Assembly: GCF_009258225.1 (NCBI RefSeq) | Contig: NZ_CP043617.1 | Location: forward strand, 496,001-560,000 | Direction of reading: 5' to 3' | DNA from: Sulfurimonas lithotrophica | GTDB taxonomy: Bacteria; Campylobacterota; Campylobacteria; Campylobacterales; Sulfurimonadaceae | Length of the DNA stretch: 64,000 nucleotides | In this document: one piece after another, positions 51,562 through 59,403 of the stretch | Layout of the letters: each line of letters begins with the position of its first letter | Numbering within the stretch: the stretch's first letter is position 1 | Notes under the pieces: generated by a model | The model's database searches: none | What the model saw: the letters and a program-made list of their open reading frames with translations, nothing else | Told to the model about the DNA's origin: nothing | Translations under genes and position numbers: made by a program

Positions 51562-52302
51562 ATGGCAACAATAAAAACCGATAGAAGAAAATTTGTAAAA
51601 TACTCAACCCTAGGTGTTTTAGGATTGGCTATGGGTGCCGGTGTGTTTTTTAGTCCATACGGAAAAGTTCCGGAAAACAGGCTTAGACCTCCAGGAGCAG
51701 TCGAAGAGGATAAATTTTTAGCATTATGTATCAAATGTGGACAGTGTCTGCAGGTCTGTCCTTATCACTCTATAAAACTCTCGGATATGGCAAAAGGTCA
51801 CGGTGTTGGAACTCCATACATAGATGCATCTGAGAGGGCATGTTATGCTTGTAGTGCAGTTCCATGTGTACTTGCTTGTCCAAGCGGTGCACTTGATCAT
51901 CATTGTGAAAAACCTGAAGATATTGAGATGGGTATTGCATATTTAGAGCATCCGGATACTTGTTTAGCAATGACTAATACGCCTATCCCTAAAGGATATA
52001 ATACTAAGATGCACGAGTTTACGAAAAATGTAACTAATGTAACTCAGTTGGAATTGGATTTACTAGAAAAACTTGATAGTTTTGAGGGCAAACAATGTAC
52101 GCTTTGTGCAGATATGTGTCCTATACCAAATCCACTTAGTGCTATTGCTATGGTGTATGACAGTAGTGGTGATGGTAAGAAGCCTGAGATTTATGACGGC
52201 TGTATCGGATGTGGAGCGTGTGAGGAAGTTTGTCCGACTCAAGTTCCGTCGATTGTAATTAAACCAAGGGGTACATATGAACAGTATTATAAAAATGCAT
52301 AA
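51562..52302 (+). CDS. nosG: NosG, Tat-exported polyferredoxin
   Basis: A 246-residue protein starting with a twin-arginine signal (DRRKFVKYSTLGVLG) and holding four 4Fe-4S motifs: CIKCGQCLQVCP, CYACSAVPCVLACP, CTLCADMCP and CIGCGACEEVCP. NosG and the membrane protein NosH are similar to NapG/NapH and are thought to pass electrons from menaquinol to N2O reductase. The gene is two bases after nosD and overlaps nosC1 by 26 bases. Confidence 0.93.
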   Translation: MATIKTDRRKFVKYSTLGVLGLAMGAGVFFSPYGKVPENRLRPPGAVEEDKFLALCIKCGQCLQVCPYHSIKLSDMAKGHGVGTPYIDASERACYACSAVPCVLACPSGALDHHCEKPEDIEMGIAYLEHPDTCLAMTNTPIPKGYNTKMHEFTKNVTNVTQLELDLLEKLDSFEGKQCTLCADMCPIPNPLSAIAMVYDSSGDGKKPEIYDGCIGCGACEEVCPTQVPSIVIKPRGTYEQYYKNA

Positions 52303-52888
52303 TTTAATATATGCGCTGATTATTTCAACTATGATTATCGGATGTAGCGATAATAAGCAGACAGAAGAAAAAACTACACAAGTTAAACAAGCAAGTGCAA
52401 GCGGTATAGAGGTAGTGGAAAATAAAGATGCAAATGCTATAAAAGTACAAGAGAAAGCTCAAGATAAAAATCAGAGTAAATCATACTATTTTGATTACGG
52501 AATTAAGAGTGCTTACTCTGAAGATGCAAAACCGGCTAACAGCGACGCATCTGTTCGTGTTAAGCCAAGAACAAATATAGATGCGAACATGAACGTAAGA
52601 AGTCCGTATGAAAAAGTTCAAGTTAGTTTACTTGTTTCAAAGTTATCAAAAAAATTCATTGTTAAGTGTTCGGCTTGTCATAATGATTATGCAAACGGTG
52701 TTATCGGACCGTCTTTGTTACATAAAGATAGCGAGTATATATTTTCACAAATTATGAAATTTAAAAAAGATAAAAACTTAAATGTGCTTATGTCTAATTT
52801 GGTTGAAAATATGAGTGAAACCGAGATAAAAGAGATTGCGGATGAGATATATTCATTTAATAAAAAGATAAACGAGATGAGGAAATAA
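52277..52888 (+). CDS. nosC1: NosC1, monohaem c-type cytochrome lipoprotein
   Basis: A 203-residue protein with a lipobox (ALIISTMIIGC, Cys at about residue 23) and one haem-binding motif CSACH (about 131), followed by GVIGPSLLHKD and a distal Met (FSQIMKFKKDKNLNVLMSNL). It is probably anchored in the periplasm and transfers electrons toward N2O reductase. AAGGGG just before the ATG at 52277 supports this start, which lies within the end of nosG. Confidence 0.88.
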   Translation: MNSIIKMHNLIYALIISTMIIGCSDNKQTEEKTTQVKQASASGIEVVENKDANAIKVQEKAQDKNQSKSYYFDYGIKSAYSEDAKPANSDASVRVKPRTNIDANMNVRSPYEKVQVSLLVSKLSKKFIVKCSACHNDYANGVIGPSLLHKDSEYIFSQIMKFKKDKNLNVLMSNLVENMSETEIKEIADEIYSFNKKINEMRK

Positions 52889-52889
52889 T

Positions 52890-53369
52890 ATGAAAAATAC
52901 AGTAGTTGGAATTCTTACAATAATTATAGTGGCATTAATGGGCTTTGTAGCAACTGATGATGCAGTATATCACGGCGGTGAACACGGAAAAGTTATTGAG
53001 GATATGGGTAATAAAACCGTAAATGCTTCAAGCAGTACTGCACCGGAAGAAAAAGATGACAGAGAAAAAGAGAAAGAACAGCTAAAAGCACTTAGAGATA
53101 AAGCCGGAAATGCAGGAGCATTTAAAGTTTCCCAAGAGTATAAAAGTAAATGTGCATCTTGTCACGGTGTAAACGGTGAGGGTATTATGGGACCTAAACT
53201 ATTTGGACAAAGTGCTGATAAGGTTTATAAAGATTTAGTTGACTTTAAAGCAGGCAGAAAAGAAAACTACATTATGAAAGGTTTATTGATAAAACTTGAA
53301 GAGAGTGATTTAAGAAGACTTGCAGATGAAATAGGTGATTTCCCTAATAGGGCTAAAGAAAGCAAATAG
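52890..53369 (+). CDS. nosC2: NosC2, monohaem c-type cytochrome
   Basis: A 159-residue protein with an N-terminal membrane anchor or uncleaved signal (5-22), a charged Glu/Lys-rich linker (about 45-75) and one haem motif CASCHGVNGEG (about residue 88) followed by GPKLFGQSADKVY. The related nosC1 gene lies directly upstream, so the pair may relay electrons in series. One base separates the two genes. Confidence 0.88.
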   Translation: MKNTVVGILTIIIVALMGFVATDDAVYHGGEHGKVIEDMGNKTVNASSSTAPEEKDDREKEKEQLKALRDKAGNAGAFKVSQEYKSKCASCHGVNGEGIMGPKLFGQSADKVYKDLVDFKAGRKENYIMKGLLIKLEESDLRRLADEIGDFPNRAKESK

Positions 53370-53378
53370 GAGGTAGTT

Positions 53379-54284
53379 ATGGATAAGTATAACAACCGGG
53401 AGACCATTGCCAATAGTAGTTTTTGGTCAACTTTTTTTGATACTACTAGAGACGGAAAAAGAATTTTTAGTTATAGAATGAAAAGATGGATACTTGTAAT
53501 ATCTATCCATCTTTTCTTTTTCTTATCGTTTTTTATAGATTTACAAATGCTTGAAGGTACGTTAAACGGTTCTCGTTTTTTGGGCTTTCACATGATAGAT
53601 ATTTATACGACTATGCAACTTTTTTTAGCTACGCATGAAATGCCCGTAAATATGATAATCGGTACTTCTACTATTTTAATCGTATATGTATTAGTCGGTG
53701 GTAGAAGTTACTGCTCATGGGTATGCCCATACGGAATACTGAGTGAAATAGGTGAAAAACTTCACAATATGCTTGTAAAGAAAAAAATTATAAAAGAACG
53801 TAAATTTGATCAAAGAGTCAGATATATATTTTGGGCTATATTTTTAGTATTATCGGCAACAAGCGGTTACTTGGTATTTGAGACGTTTAACGTAGTCGGA
53901 ATTTTAAGCCGTATGTTTGTATATGGTTGGACTGTTGCACTCTTATGGGTAGTAGTTGTATTTTTAATTGAAGTTTTTTATTCCCGCCGTGCTTGGTGTA
54001 CATATGTATGCCCGATTGGAACTACTTATGGTTTTATAGGTAAAGTTTCAGCTTTAAGAATACAATGGAACGATAACTGTGACAGCTGTATGGTATGTCA
54101 TGATGTTTGTTTTGAGCCGCAGGTTTTAGAGATTACTAAAGCGAAATATAAAAAACAGATTGAAGAAAAAAATATAACTGAACAGTATATTACGGGTGCA
54201 GATTGTACACTTTGCGGAAGATGTGTAGATGTATGTCACGAAGATGCCCTAAAATTTGATTTTAGATTAAAAAGTTTGGTGTAA
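53379..54284 (+). CDS. nosH: NosH, membrane polyferredoxin (NapH family)
   Basis: A 301-residue protein with four or five membrane helices (about 31-50, 95-112, 147-165, 180-205). The CxxxCP motifs CSWVCPYG and CTYVCPIGTTYG are typical of the NapH/NosR family, and two 4Fe-4S motifs follow near the C-terminus: CDSCMVCHDVC and CTLCGRCVDVC. It probably oxidises menaquinol and passes electrons to NosG. AGGAGG gives a strong ribosome-binding site. Confidence 0.93.
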   Translation: MDKYNNRETIANSSFWSTFFDTTRDGKRIFSYRMKRWILVISIHLFFFLSFFIDLQMLEGTLNGSRFLGFHMIDIYTTMQLFLATHEMPVNMIIGTSTILIVYVLVGGRSYCSWVCPYGILSEIGEKLHNMLVKKKIIKERKFDQRVRYIFWAIFLVLSATSGYLVFETFNVVGILSRMFVYGWTVALLWVVVVFLIEVFYSRRAWCTYVCPIGTTYGFIGKVSALRIQWNDNCDSCMVCHDVCFEPQVLEITKAKYKKQIEEKNITEQYITGADCTLCGRCVDVCHEDALKFDFRLKSLV

Positions 54285-54286
54285 TT

Positions 54287-54925
54287 ATGGTAAAAATATC
54301 TAATCTAACTAAGAAATTCGGCTCACACGTATCACTTGACAATATAAACTGTGAGTTTAAAAAAAACGACTCTATAGCCCTTATGGGCGCTAACGGTGCA
54401 GGTAAGACGACTCTTATCCGTTCAATGCTTGGATATTACCATCCGGATGCAGGCGAGGTTCTTATAGATGGATATAACCCGATAACCGATAGAACAAAAG
54501 TTTTAGAAAATATTAGTTTTGTTCCACAACTTCCTCCACCGATAAAACTAAGTATTGATGAACTTATTAATTATATTTCAACAAGTAGCGGCGTTGATAA
54601 AGATTTGATTTTAAATTATGCAAACGAGATGCAACTTGATTTAAAATCAAATATGTCAAAATCTTTTTTTAAACTAAGCGGCGGAATGAAGCAAAAATTG
54701 CTTATTGCGATATCTTTAGCTAAAAAAAGTGATATAATAATTTATGATGAACCTACTGCAAACTTAGATCCTAAAGCCAGAGATGATTTTTATAGGCTTC
54801 TTAAAGAAAATGAACAAAACAAAGTACTTCTATTTGTTACCCACAGACTTGAAGAAGTTCAAGAATTGGTTAACAGACAGATCTATATGGATCTTGGTAA
54901 GGTGGTATCGGATGAGAGAGTTTAA
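54287..54925 (+). CDS. nosF: NosF, ABC transporter ATPase
   Basis: A 212-residue ATPase with Walker A ALMGANGAGKTTLIRSMLGYY, signature FKLSGGMKQKLLIAISLA, Walker B DIIIYDEPTANLDP and switch His in VTHRLEE. It pairs with the NosY permease and NosD to deliver a sulfur species or power copper-site assembly in N2O reductase. It overlaps nosL by 14 bases. Confidence 0.95.
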   Translation: MVKISNLTKKFGSHVSLDNINCEFKKNDSIALMGANGAGKTTLIRSMLGYYHPDAGEVLIDGYNPITDRTKVLENISFVPQLPPPIKLSIDELINYISTSSGVDKDLILNYANEMQLDLKSNMSKSFFKLSGGMKQKLLIAISLAKKSDIIIYDEPTANLDPKARDDFYRLLKENEQNKVLLFVTHRLEEVQELVNRQIYMDLGKVVSDERV

Positions 54926-55358
54926 ATATTATTTTTTTACATTTGTTTTATTGTTTTTAACAGCCTGTGATTCCGAGGTTAATTTAAATTTACAAAAGAA
55001 CAAATGTCCCGAATGTCATATGAATGTTAAATATGCGGATGATTATAGTACGGAGATTAAAGTAAAAGGTGAAGACTTTTATTTTGACGATATCGGTTGT
55101 ATGATAATTTATGCATATGAAAAAAATATAGATATAGAAAAATTTTTACCTAAAGTTTTTACAAAAGATACAAAAAAATATATACCGATTTTACAGGCAA
55201 AATATAAAATAGGCGATAATACACCTATGAGTTACGGTTTTGCAGCATATGAAAATGAGGGAGACGGTATGATATCATACGATGAAGTTGTACTTAAGAT
55301 GCTTAGAGGTGAGCATATGGCTAATCCGAAAATTAGAAAAAAAGTGTTGGGACAATAA
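54912..55358 (+). CDS. nosL: NosL, copper chaperone lipoprotein
   Basis: A 148-residue lipoprotein with lipobox VLLFLTAC (Cys about 17) and a metal site KCPECHMNVK of the CxxCxM type, followed by EDFYFDDIGCMIIYAYEK and TPMSYGFAAYENE, all typical of NosL. NosL delivers Cu(I) to apo-N2O reductase. The ATG at 54912 is chosen because it starts directly before the signal peptide; the frame is open further upstream into nosF. Confidence 0.9.
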   Translation: MREFKYYFFTFVLLFLTACDSEVNLNLQKNKCPECHMNVKYADDYSTEIKVKGEDFYFDDIGCMIIYAYEKNIDIEKFLPKVFTKDTKKYIPILQAKYKIGDNTPMSYGFAAYENEGDGMISYDEVVLKMLRGEHMANPKIRKKVLGQ

Positions 55359-56185
55359 TGAAAAATTTATCTTTAATTGCATATCTGGATCTAAAAGAAT
55401 CTATCCGAGCCAGATGGTTTTTAATATATTCACTTGTATTTGGAGGTCTTATAGCTCTGTTTTTTATAGCAGGAGTTACTGAGAGTCAAGTTATGGGTTT
55501 TAGCGGACTTAGCCGCCTTTTACTTATGTATATACAAATAACTATAGTTATATTACCTATATTTATTTTAATCACGACGGTTCGTTCAATCTCAGGAGAT
55601 AGGGATAATCATATTTTAGAATATATGCTTTCTTTTCCTATATCTTTAAAGCAATATTACTGGGGTAAAGTAATAGGAAGGTTTATTACTGTTTATCTTC
55701 CTGTTTTCTTTGCAATGCTCATTGCTATTATCTATGGTGCGACAATAGGAGCCGATATACCTTGGAGTATATTCTTCTTATATACAGGGTTGCTTTTTTC
55801 ACTCTCAAGTGCATTTTTGGGTATAGCTTTTTTTGTGTCCTCTTTTGTTAAGTCGAGTGAAGTAGCATTGGGTATAGCTTTTTTTGTTTGGATATTTATG
55901 CTTGCGTTTTTGGATATTGCACTTATTTCACTGATGTTATCCCAAAGATTTAATGAAGAGCTTATAATCTTTATAGCACTTGCAAATCCGATGGAGATAT
56001 TTCGTGTAGCTGCGATATCTTTATTTGACCCTGAACTAACAGTAATGGGTCCTGTTGCTTTTTATATTTTGGATACTATGAGTCAGGTTGTTTTTGTATT
56101 GCTCTCAATTGGGTATCCTTTAGTGTTAGGTTTACTTTTTGCCTATGGCGGATTTAAAATATTTAAGAAAAAAGACTTAGTTTAG
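55358..56185 (+). CDS. nosY: NosY, ABC-2 type permease
   Basis: A 275-residue protein with six membrane helices and the early TTVRSISGDRDNHILEYMLSFPISLKQYYWGKVIGR stretch, characteristic of NosY-type permeases. It forms the membrane channel for NosF. Its ATG shares the last base of the nosL stop (TAATG), so translation is coupled. Confidence 0.93.
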   Translation: MKNLSLIAYLDLKESIRARWFLIYSLVFGGLIALFFIAGVTESQVMGFSGLSRLLLMYIQITIVILPIFILITTVRSISGDRDNHILEYMLSFPISLKQYYWGKVIGRFITVYLPVFFAMLIAIIYGATIGADIPWSIFFLYTGLLFSLSSAFLGIAFFVSSFVKSSEVALGIAFFVWIFMLAFLDIALISLMLSQRFNEELIIFIALANPMEIFRVAAISLFDPELTVMGPVAFYILDTMSQVVFVLLSIGYPLVLGLLFAYGGFKIFKKKDLV

Positions 56186-56193
56186 GAGTATTT

Positions 56194-56664
56194 ATGTTGA
56201 AAATTTTTGTTAGTTTAGCAATGTTTATAGGTTTGCTTAATGCTTATGAGATGGATTTTACAAAAGAAACGCAGGGGTTGGTAAGACATATAAAAATATA
56301 TAAAGACCCAAAGTGGGCTTCTAAAATAGAACTTCAAAACGGTAAAAAAGTATTTTTTTGTTCACCAAAATCCATGTTTGAATTTTATTTTCGTCCGGGC
56401 AAATGGCATAATGTCGGAGTAAAAAGTGAAAAAGATTTTAAAGATATTTTGGTAACTGACCATAATACTTTGGAAATTATAGAAGCACGCGGTGCATTTT
56501 TTGTATACGGAAGTAGTGTCACAAGTCCTGCAGGGGATGATTTAGTTCCTTTTAACTCATATAAAGAAGCTAAAGAGTTCGCTGAAAAATATAACGGAAA
56601 AAGAGTTTTTGGATTCCGTGAAGTCAGTGATGCTTTAATTAGATTATTAAACGGAAGGATATAA
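56194..56664 (+). CDS. Second NosL-like protein, without CxxC motif
   Basis: A 156-residue exported protein (signal 1-17, GLLNAYEMDF). The body ends with GDDLVPFNSYKEAKEFAEKYNGKRVFGFREVSDALIRLL, the typical C-terminal half of NosL-family proteins. The metal-binding CxxCxM is missing; its only cysteine is in VFFCSPKSMFEFYF. It resembles NosL-type proteins in nos clusters of this phylum. It may bind copper differently, through Cys and Met, or interact with N2O reductase directly. The next gene starts two bases after its stop. Confidence 0.75.
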   Translation: MLKIFVSLAMFIGLLNAYEMDFTKETQGLVRHIKIYKDPKWASKIELQNGKKVFFCSPKSMFEFYFRPGKWHNVGVKSEKDFKDILVTDHNTLEIIEARGAFFVYGSSVTSPAGDDLVPFNSYKEAKEFAEKYNGKRVFGFREVSDALIRLLNGRI

Positions 56665-56665
56665 A

Positions 56666-57190
56666 ATGAAAAAACCAACTCCAATAGATGAAGAAATAGA
56701 GTTAGATCCTAAGAGATATATCGTAAGTGAAACGGACGAAAAAGGTAAAATTACTTTTTGCAATGATTATTTTAAAGAGATTTCAGGGTATAGTGAAGAA
56801 GAACTTATGGGCTCGCCTCACAATATAGTTCGACATCCGGATATGCCTAAAATCGTGTTTAAGCTTCTTTGGCAAACAATTTCAGCCGGTAAAAATATAA
56901 ATGCAGTTGTTAAAAATATGGCAAAAGACGGAAGATATTACTGGATATTTACGGAATTTGAGATTCGTAAAGATACTGATACGGGAAAAATTATAGGTTA
57001 TCATGCATCCAGAAAAAATATATCTAAACATGTATTAGCCGTTATAGCAGATTTATATGCAAAACTTTTAGAAATTGAAAAAACAGAAGGTGTGGATGCA
57101 TCTGAAAAATATTTAATTAACTTTTTAAAAGATAAAGGCGATGATATAGAATTCGCTAATATAATGGAAGAGATTCATAAATTTTACTAG
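56666..57190 (+). CDS. PAS-domain sensor protein (Aer-like)
   Basis: A 174-residue soluble protein with a single PAS domain (about 15-125: SETDEKGKITFCNDYFKEISGYSEEELMGSPHNIVRHPDMP), like the FAD-binding redox PAS of Aer. The C-terminal 45 residues are helical, and there is no kinase, HTH or methyl-accepting domain. The PAS sequence resembles that of the histidine kinase at 61030, including NIVRHPD. Located inside the nos operon, it may report redox or respiratory state to a partner protein. Confidence 0.82.
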   Translation: MKKPTPIDEEIELDPKRYIVSETDEKGKITFCNDYFKEISGYSEEELMGSPHNIVRHPDMPKIVFKLLWQTISAGKNINAVVKNMAKDGRYYWIFTEFEIRKDTDTGKIIGYHASRKNISKHVLAVIADLYAKLLEIEKTEGVDASEKYLINFLKDKGDDIEFANIMEEIHKFY

Positions 57191-57199
57191 TAGTAAAGT

Positions 57200-58414
57200 G
57201 TGAAAAGTTTTCTTTTTTATATTTTTTTTATTACCGGTCTTCTTGCAAATCCTTTGCAAGAAGCAATTGACAATGCGTCTGCTTATTCAACAATAAAATT
57301 ATCTCCTCAAAACTATAGAGGAAATATTATAATCAATAAACCTCTTACTATTATTTCTACAGAAAATGAAAAAGCTACAATACAAGGTAGTGGATTTGGA
57401 AATGTTATAAATATAAACAGCTCTGATGTTACACTAAAAAATCTTAATATATACGGTAGTGGAGATAAGATGTATAAGTTAGATTCCGCTATCTATATAT
57501 CTAAGAGTTCAAATGTAAAAATAGACGGTTGCAATATTAAAGACAGTTTATATGGAATACATATGGAGATGGTAGAAAAATCTGTATTTTCTAATAATTA
57601 TATTAGTTCAAAAAATCTACCGATATCCCTAAGGGGAGATGCATTGAAAATTTATTATTCTCATAATAATTTATTTAAAAATAATACTATTGAAAAGTCA
57701 AGAGACATTACTCTTGATTATTCTCATAATAATATATTTCAAAATAATATATTTCGAAATAATAGATTTGCTTCACATATTGCACTTAGTCGTAATAATC
57801 TTTTTAAAGACAATATTTATAAACACAACAGTGTCTCTATAATGCTTATGGGGGCACATGATACGAATGTTACGGGTAATACTATTAAAAGTTCCGACGG
57901 TGCGGCAGGAATAGGTGTTATGATAGGCGGTGTATCAAACTTTAGATTTGAGAGAAATACGCTAAAGTTTAATGCAAAGGCGATATATATAGAGTCCAAA
58001 GAAAAAGCAAAAGGTATGAAAAGATATATCTCCTATAACGATATCTCCTATAACGGCGAAGCTATACATTTTCATGTAGCTATAAAAGACAATACAATAA
58101 CTCATAATAAAATATACGGTAATATTGATGATATAGTTAAAGATATAGACGGGCATTTTTCAAAAACGAATGTAGTCGAGTACAATTACTGGGATAATTA
58201 TCAGAGTTTTGATGCAAATAAAGACAACATAGGTGATAAGCCGCATCAAGTGTACCAATATGCCGATCAGCTTTGGCACCATAACCATAAAATAAAGTTT
58301 TTTTATGCAAGCCCTATTATGAGCTTGATGAATTTTTTGCTGAAATTAGCACCTTTTATAGAACCAAACCTTCTAATGGAGGATAAAAAACCTATAGTAG
58401 AGATAGATAAGTAG
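57200..58414 (+). CDS. Second NosD-type beta-helix protein
   Basis: A 404-residue exported protein (signal about 1-16, ITGLLANPLQEAIDN) with the same beta-helix design as NosD. The C-terminus VYQYADQLWHHNHKIKFFYASPIMSLMNFLLKLAPF matches NosD at 50348 closely, so the two are paralogues. It begins with GTG at 57200, ten bases after the PAS gene. The repeats contain many Asn residues. Its own role, in N2O reductase assembly or in another copper enzyme, is not known. Confidence 0.85.
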   Translation: MKSFLFYIFFITGLLANPLQEAIDNASAYSTIKLSPQNYRGNIIINKPLTIISTENEKATIQGSGFGNVININSSDVTLKNLNIYGSGDKMYKLDSAIYISKSSNVKIDGCNIKDSLYGIHMEMVEKSVFSNNYISSKNLPISLRGDALKIYYSHNNLFKNNTIEKSRDITLDYSHNNIFQNNIFRNNRFASHIALSRNNLFKDNIYKHNSVSIMLMGAHDTNVTGNTIKSSDGAAGIGVMIGGVSNFRFERNTLKFNAKAIYIESKEKAKGMKRYISYNDISYNGEAIHFHVAIKDNTITHNKIYGNIDDIVKDIDGHFSKTNVVEYNYWDNYQSFDANKDNIGDKPHQVYQYADQLWHHNHKIKFFYASPIMSLMNFLLKLAPFIEPNLLMEDKKPIVEIDK

Positions 58415-58415
58415 T

Positions 58416-58853
58416 TTATTTTTTAGGTTTTAAAACCCTTTTATATACCTCGTTATAATCAATAACTTCTTCATCTTTAGGTATATTGACTTTTGACTTG
58501 TATGCAGAAAATCCAAATGCCATAGGTGTAATATTTTGCGTTGTATAAAAAGCCTCTCTTGCATCTATCCAAGAACCGTCTTTTACGTCGGTTATATATA
58601 TTTTAGAACTCTCTTTTAGTTCCGGATGTTCCTCTTCAAACCATAAAATCATACAACCTATGTCGTCAAACATATAGGCTTTACCTTTTGAATCTTTAAC
58701 TTGAACCGTATTGTGTCTGTCACTTACGACCATAACGCATCTAGCACACATATCTCTGTCCCAATGTACCTCAGAAACACCGTCATTTTGTTTTTCACTA
58801 CAACCTAAAAATACTAGAAGTGAAAGTGTAATTATATAGTTTAATTTTTTCAT
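58416..58853 (-). CDS. Third NosL-like copper-binding lipoprotein
   Basis: A 145-residue lipoprotein (lipobox SLLVFLGC) with MCARCVMVVSD, a CxxCxM copper motif, and GKAYMFDDIGCMILWFEEEHPELK and TPMAFGFSAYKSK, as in NosL. It is transcribed opposite to the nos operon and ends two bases after the second nosD. Its start faces the Crp/Fnr-type box at 58889-58902. A -10-like TATACT (minus strand, 58860-58865) would start transcription at the ATG itself, so a leaderless mRNA or another promoter is possible. Confidence 0.85.
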   Translation of the reverse strand: MKKLNYIITLSLLVFLGCSEKQNDGVSEVHWDRDMCARCVMVVSDRHNTVQVKDSKGKAYMFDDIGCMILWFEEEHPELKESSKIYITDVKDGSWIDAREAFYTTQNITPMAFGFSAYKSKVNIPKDEEVIDYNEVYKRVLKPKK

Positions 58854-58888
58854 AAATGAAGTATAACATTTTTACCTTTTTAAGAGTA

Positions 58889-58902
58889 TTGATAAAAATC
58901 AA
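58889..58902. promoter_or_regulatory. Perfect Crp/Fnr-type box between nosL-like gene and sensory operon
   Basis: TTGATAAAAATCAA is a perfect TTGAT-N4-ATCAA. It lies 22 bases before a TATAAT -10 element (58925-58930) for the gene at 58957, so its centre is at -41.5 from the predicted start near 58937. This spacing is identical to that at nosB. It is 35 bases upstream of the divergent nosL-like gene and could serve both directions. Confidence 0.8.
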
Positions 58903-58924
58903 AATATAATAAGAAACTTTTAAG

Positions 58925-58930
58925 TATAAT
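58925..58930 (+). promoter_or_regulatory. -10 element of the sensory operon
   Basis: TATAAT in the context CTTTTAAGTATAATCAT, 32 bases before the ATG at 58957. The leader holds a strong ribosome-binding site, AAAAAAGG. The perfect Crp/Fnr box upstream suggests activator control. Confidence 0.65.
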
Positions 58931-58956
58931 CATATTTATTTCAAAAAAGGTACAAA

Positions 58957-59394
58957 ATGAAAAACTTATTTTTAATACTTTCTATATTAGTCTCAATAAC
59001 AATTGCTGAAGAAACACCTACACGAACAGGCGAGTTTCCAAAAGAGCAGATGAAAATTCAGGCAAAAGAGATTGCTCAACGTGCAGCATATTCTATGAAT
59101 GAAGGGCTTCCTCAAACTATTGACAAATATACAGAACTAATAAGTGTTAAAGCAGAAAATACTACTATGGTTTTTACCTTTGAGATTAATACGGGTGCCA
59201 AGAGTGACGAGGCAGTAAGAAAAGAGGATCACTCCAGAATGCAAAAAGCTGTAACCGTTGGTGTGTGTCAACAATCACAAAAGTTTTTAGAATCGGGCAT
59301 AAACACTTCATATGTATATACAAGTGCAAAAACTAAAAAACTACTGTTTAAATTTGATATTTCTCAGGATAAGTGTAAGGGTCTTGTAAATTAA
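58957..59394 (+). CDS. Small exported protein of unknown function
   Basis: A 145-residue protein with a signal peptide (1-17, ISITIA-type ending before EETPTRTGEF) and two cysteines in the mature part (VGVCQQSQKF and QDKCKGLVN) that could form a disulfide in the periplasm. The rest is alpha/beta with no recognised domain. It is the first gene of the operon controlled by the Crp/Fnr-type box, nine bases before the Crp/Fnr gene. It may sense or bind a ligand; this is speculative. Confidence 0.65.
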   Translation: MKNLFLILSILVSITIAEETPTRTGEFPKEQMKIQAKEIAQRAAYSMNEGLPQTIDKYTELISVKAENTTMVFTFEINTGAKSDEAVRKEDHSRMQKAVTVGVCQQSQKFLESGINTSYVYTSAKTKKLLFKFDISQDKCKGLVN

Positions 59395-59403
59395 GGTAAT
59401 ATT

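Noticed and set aside
54783-54911. Upstream extension of the nosL frame
   Set aside because: The added residues overlap nosF and precede a normal lipoprotein signal, so the ATG at 54912 is the real start.
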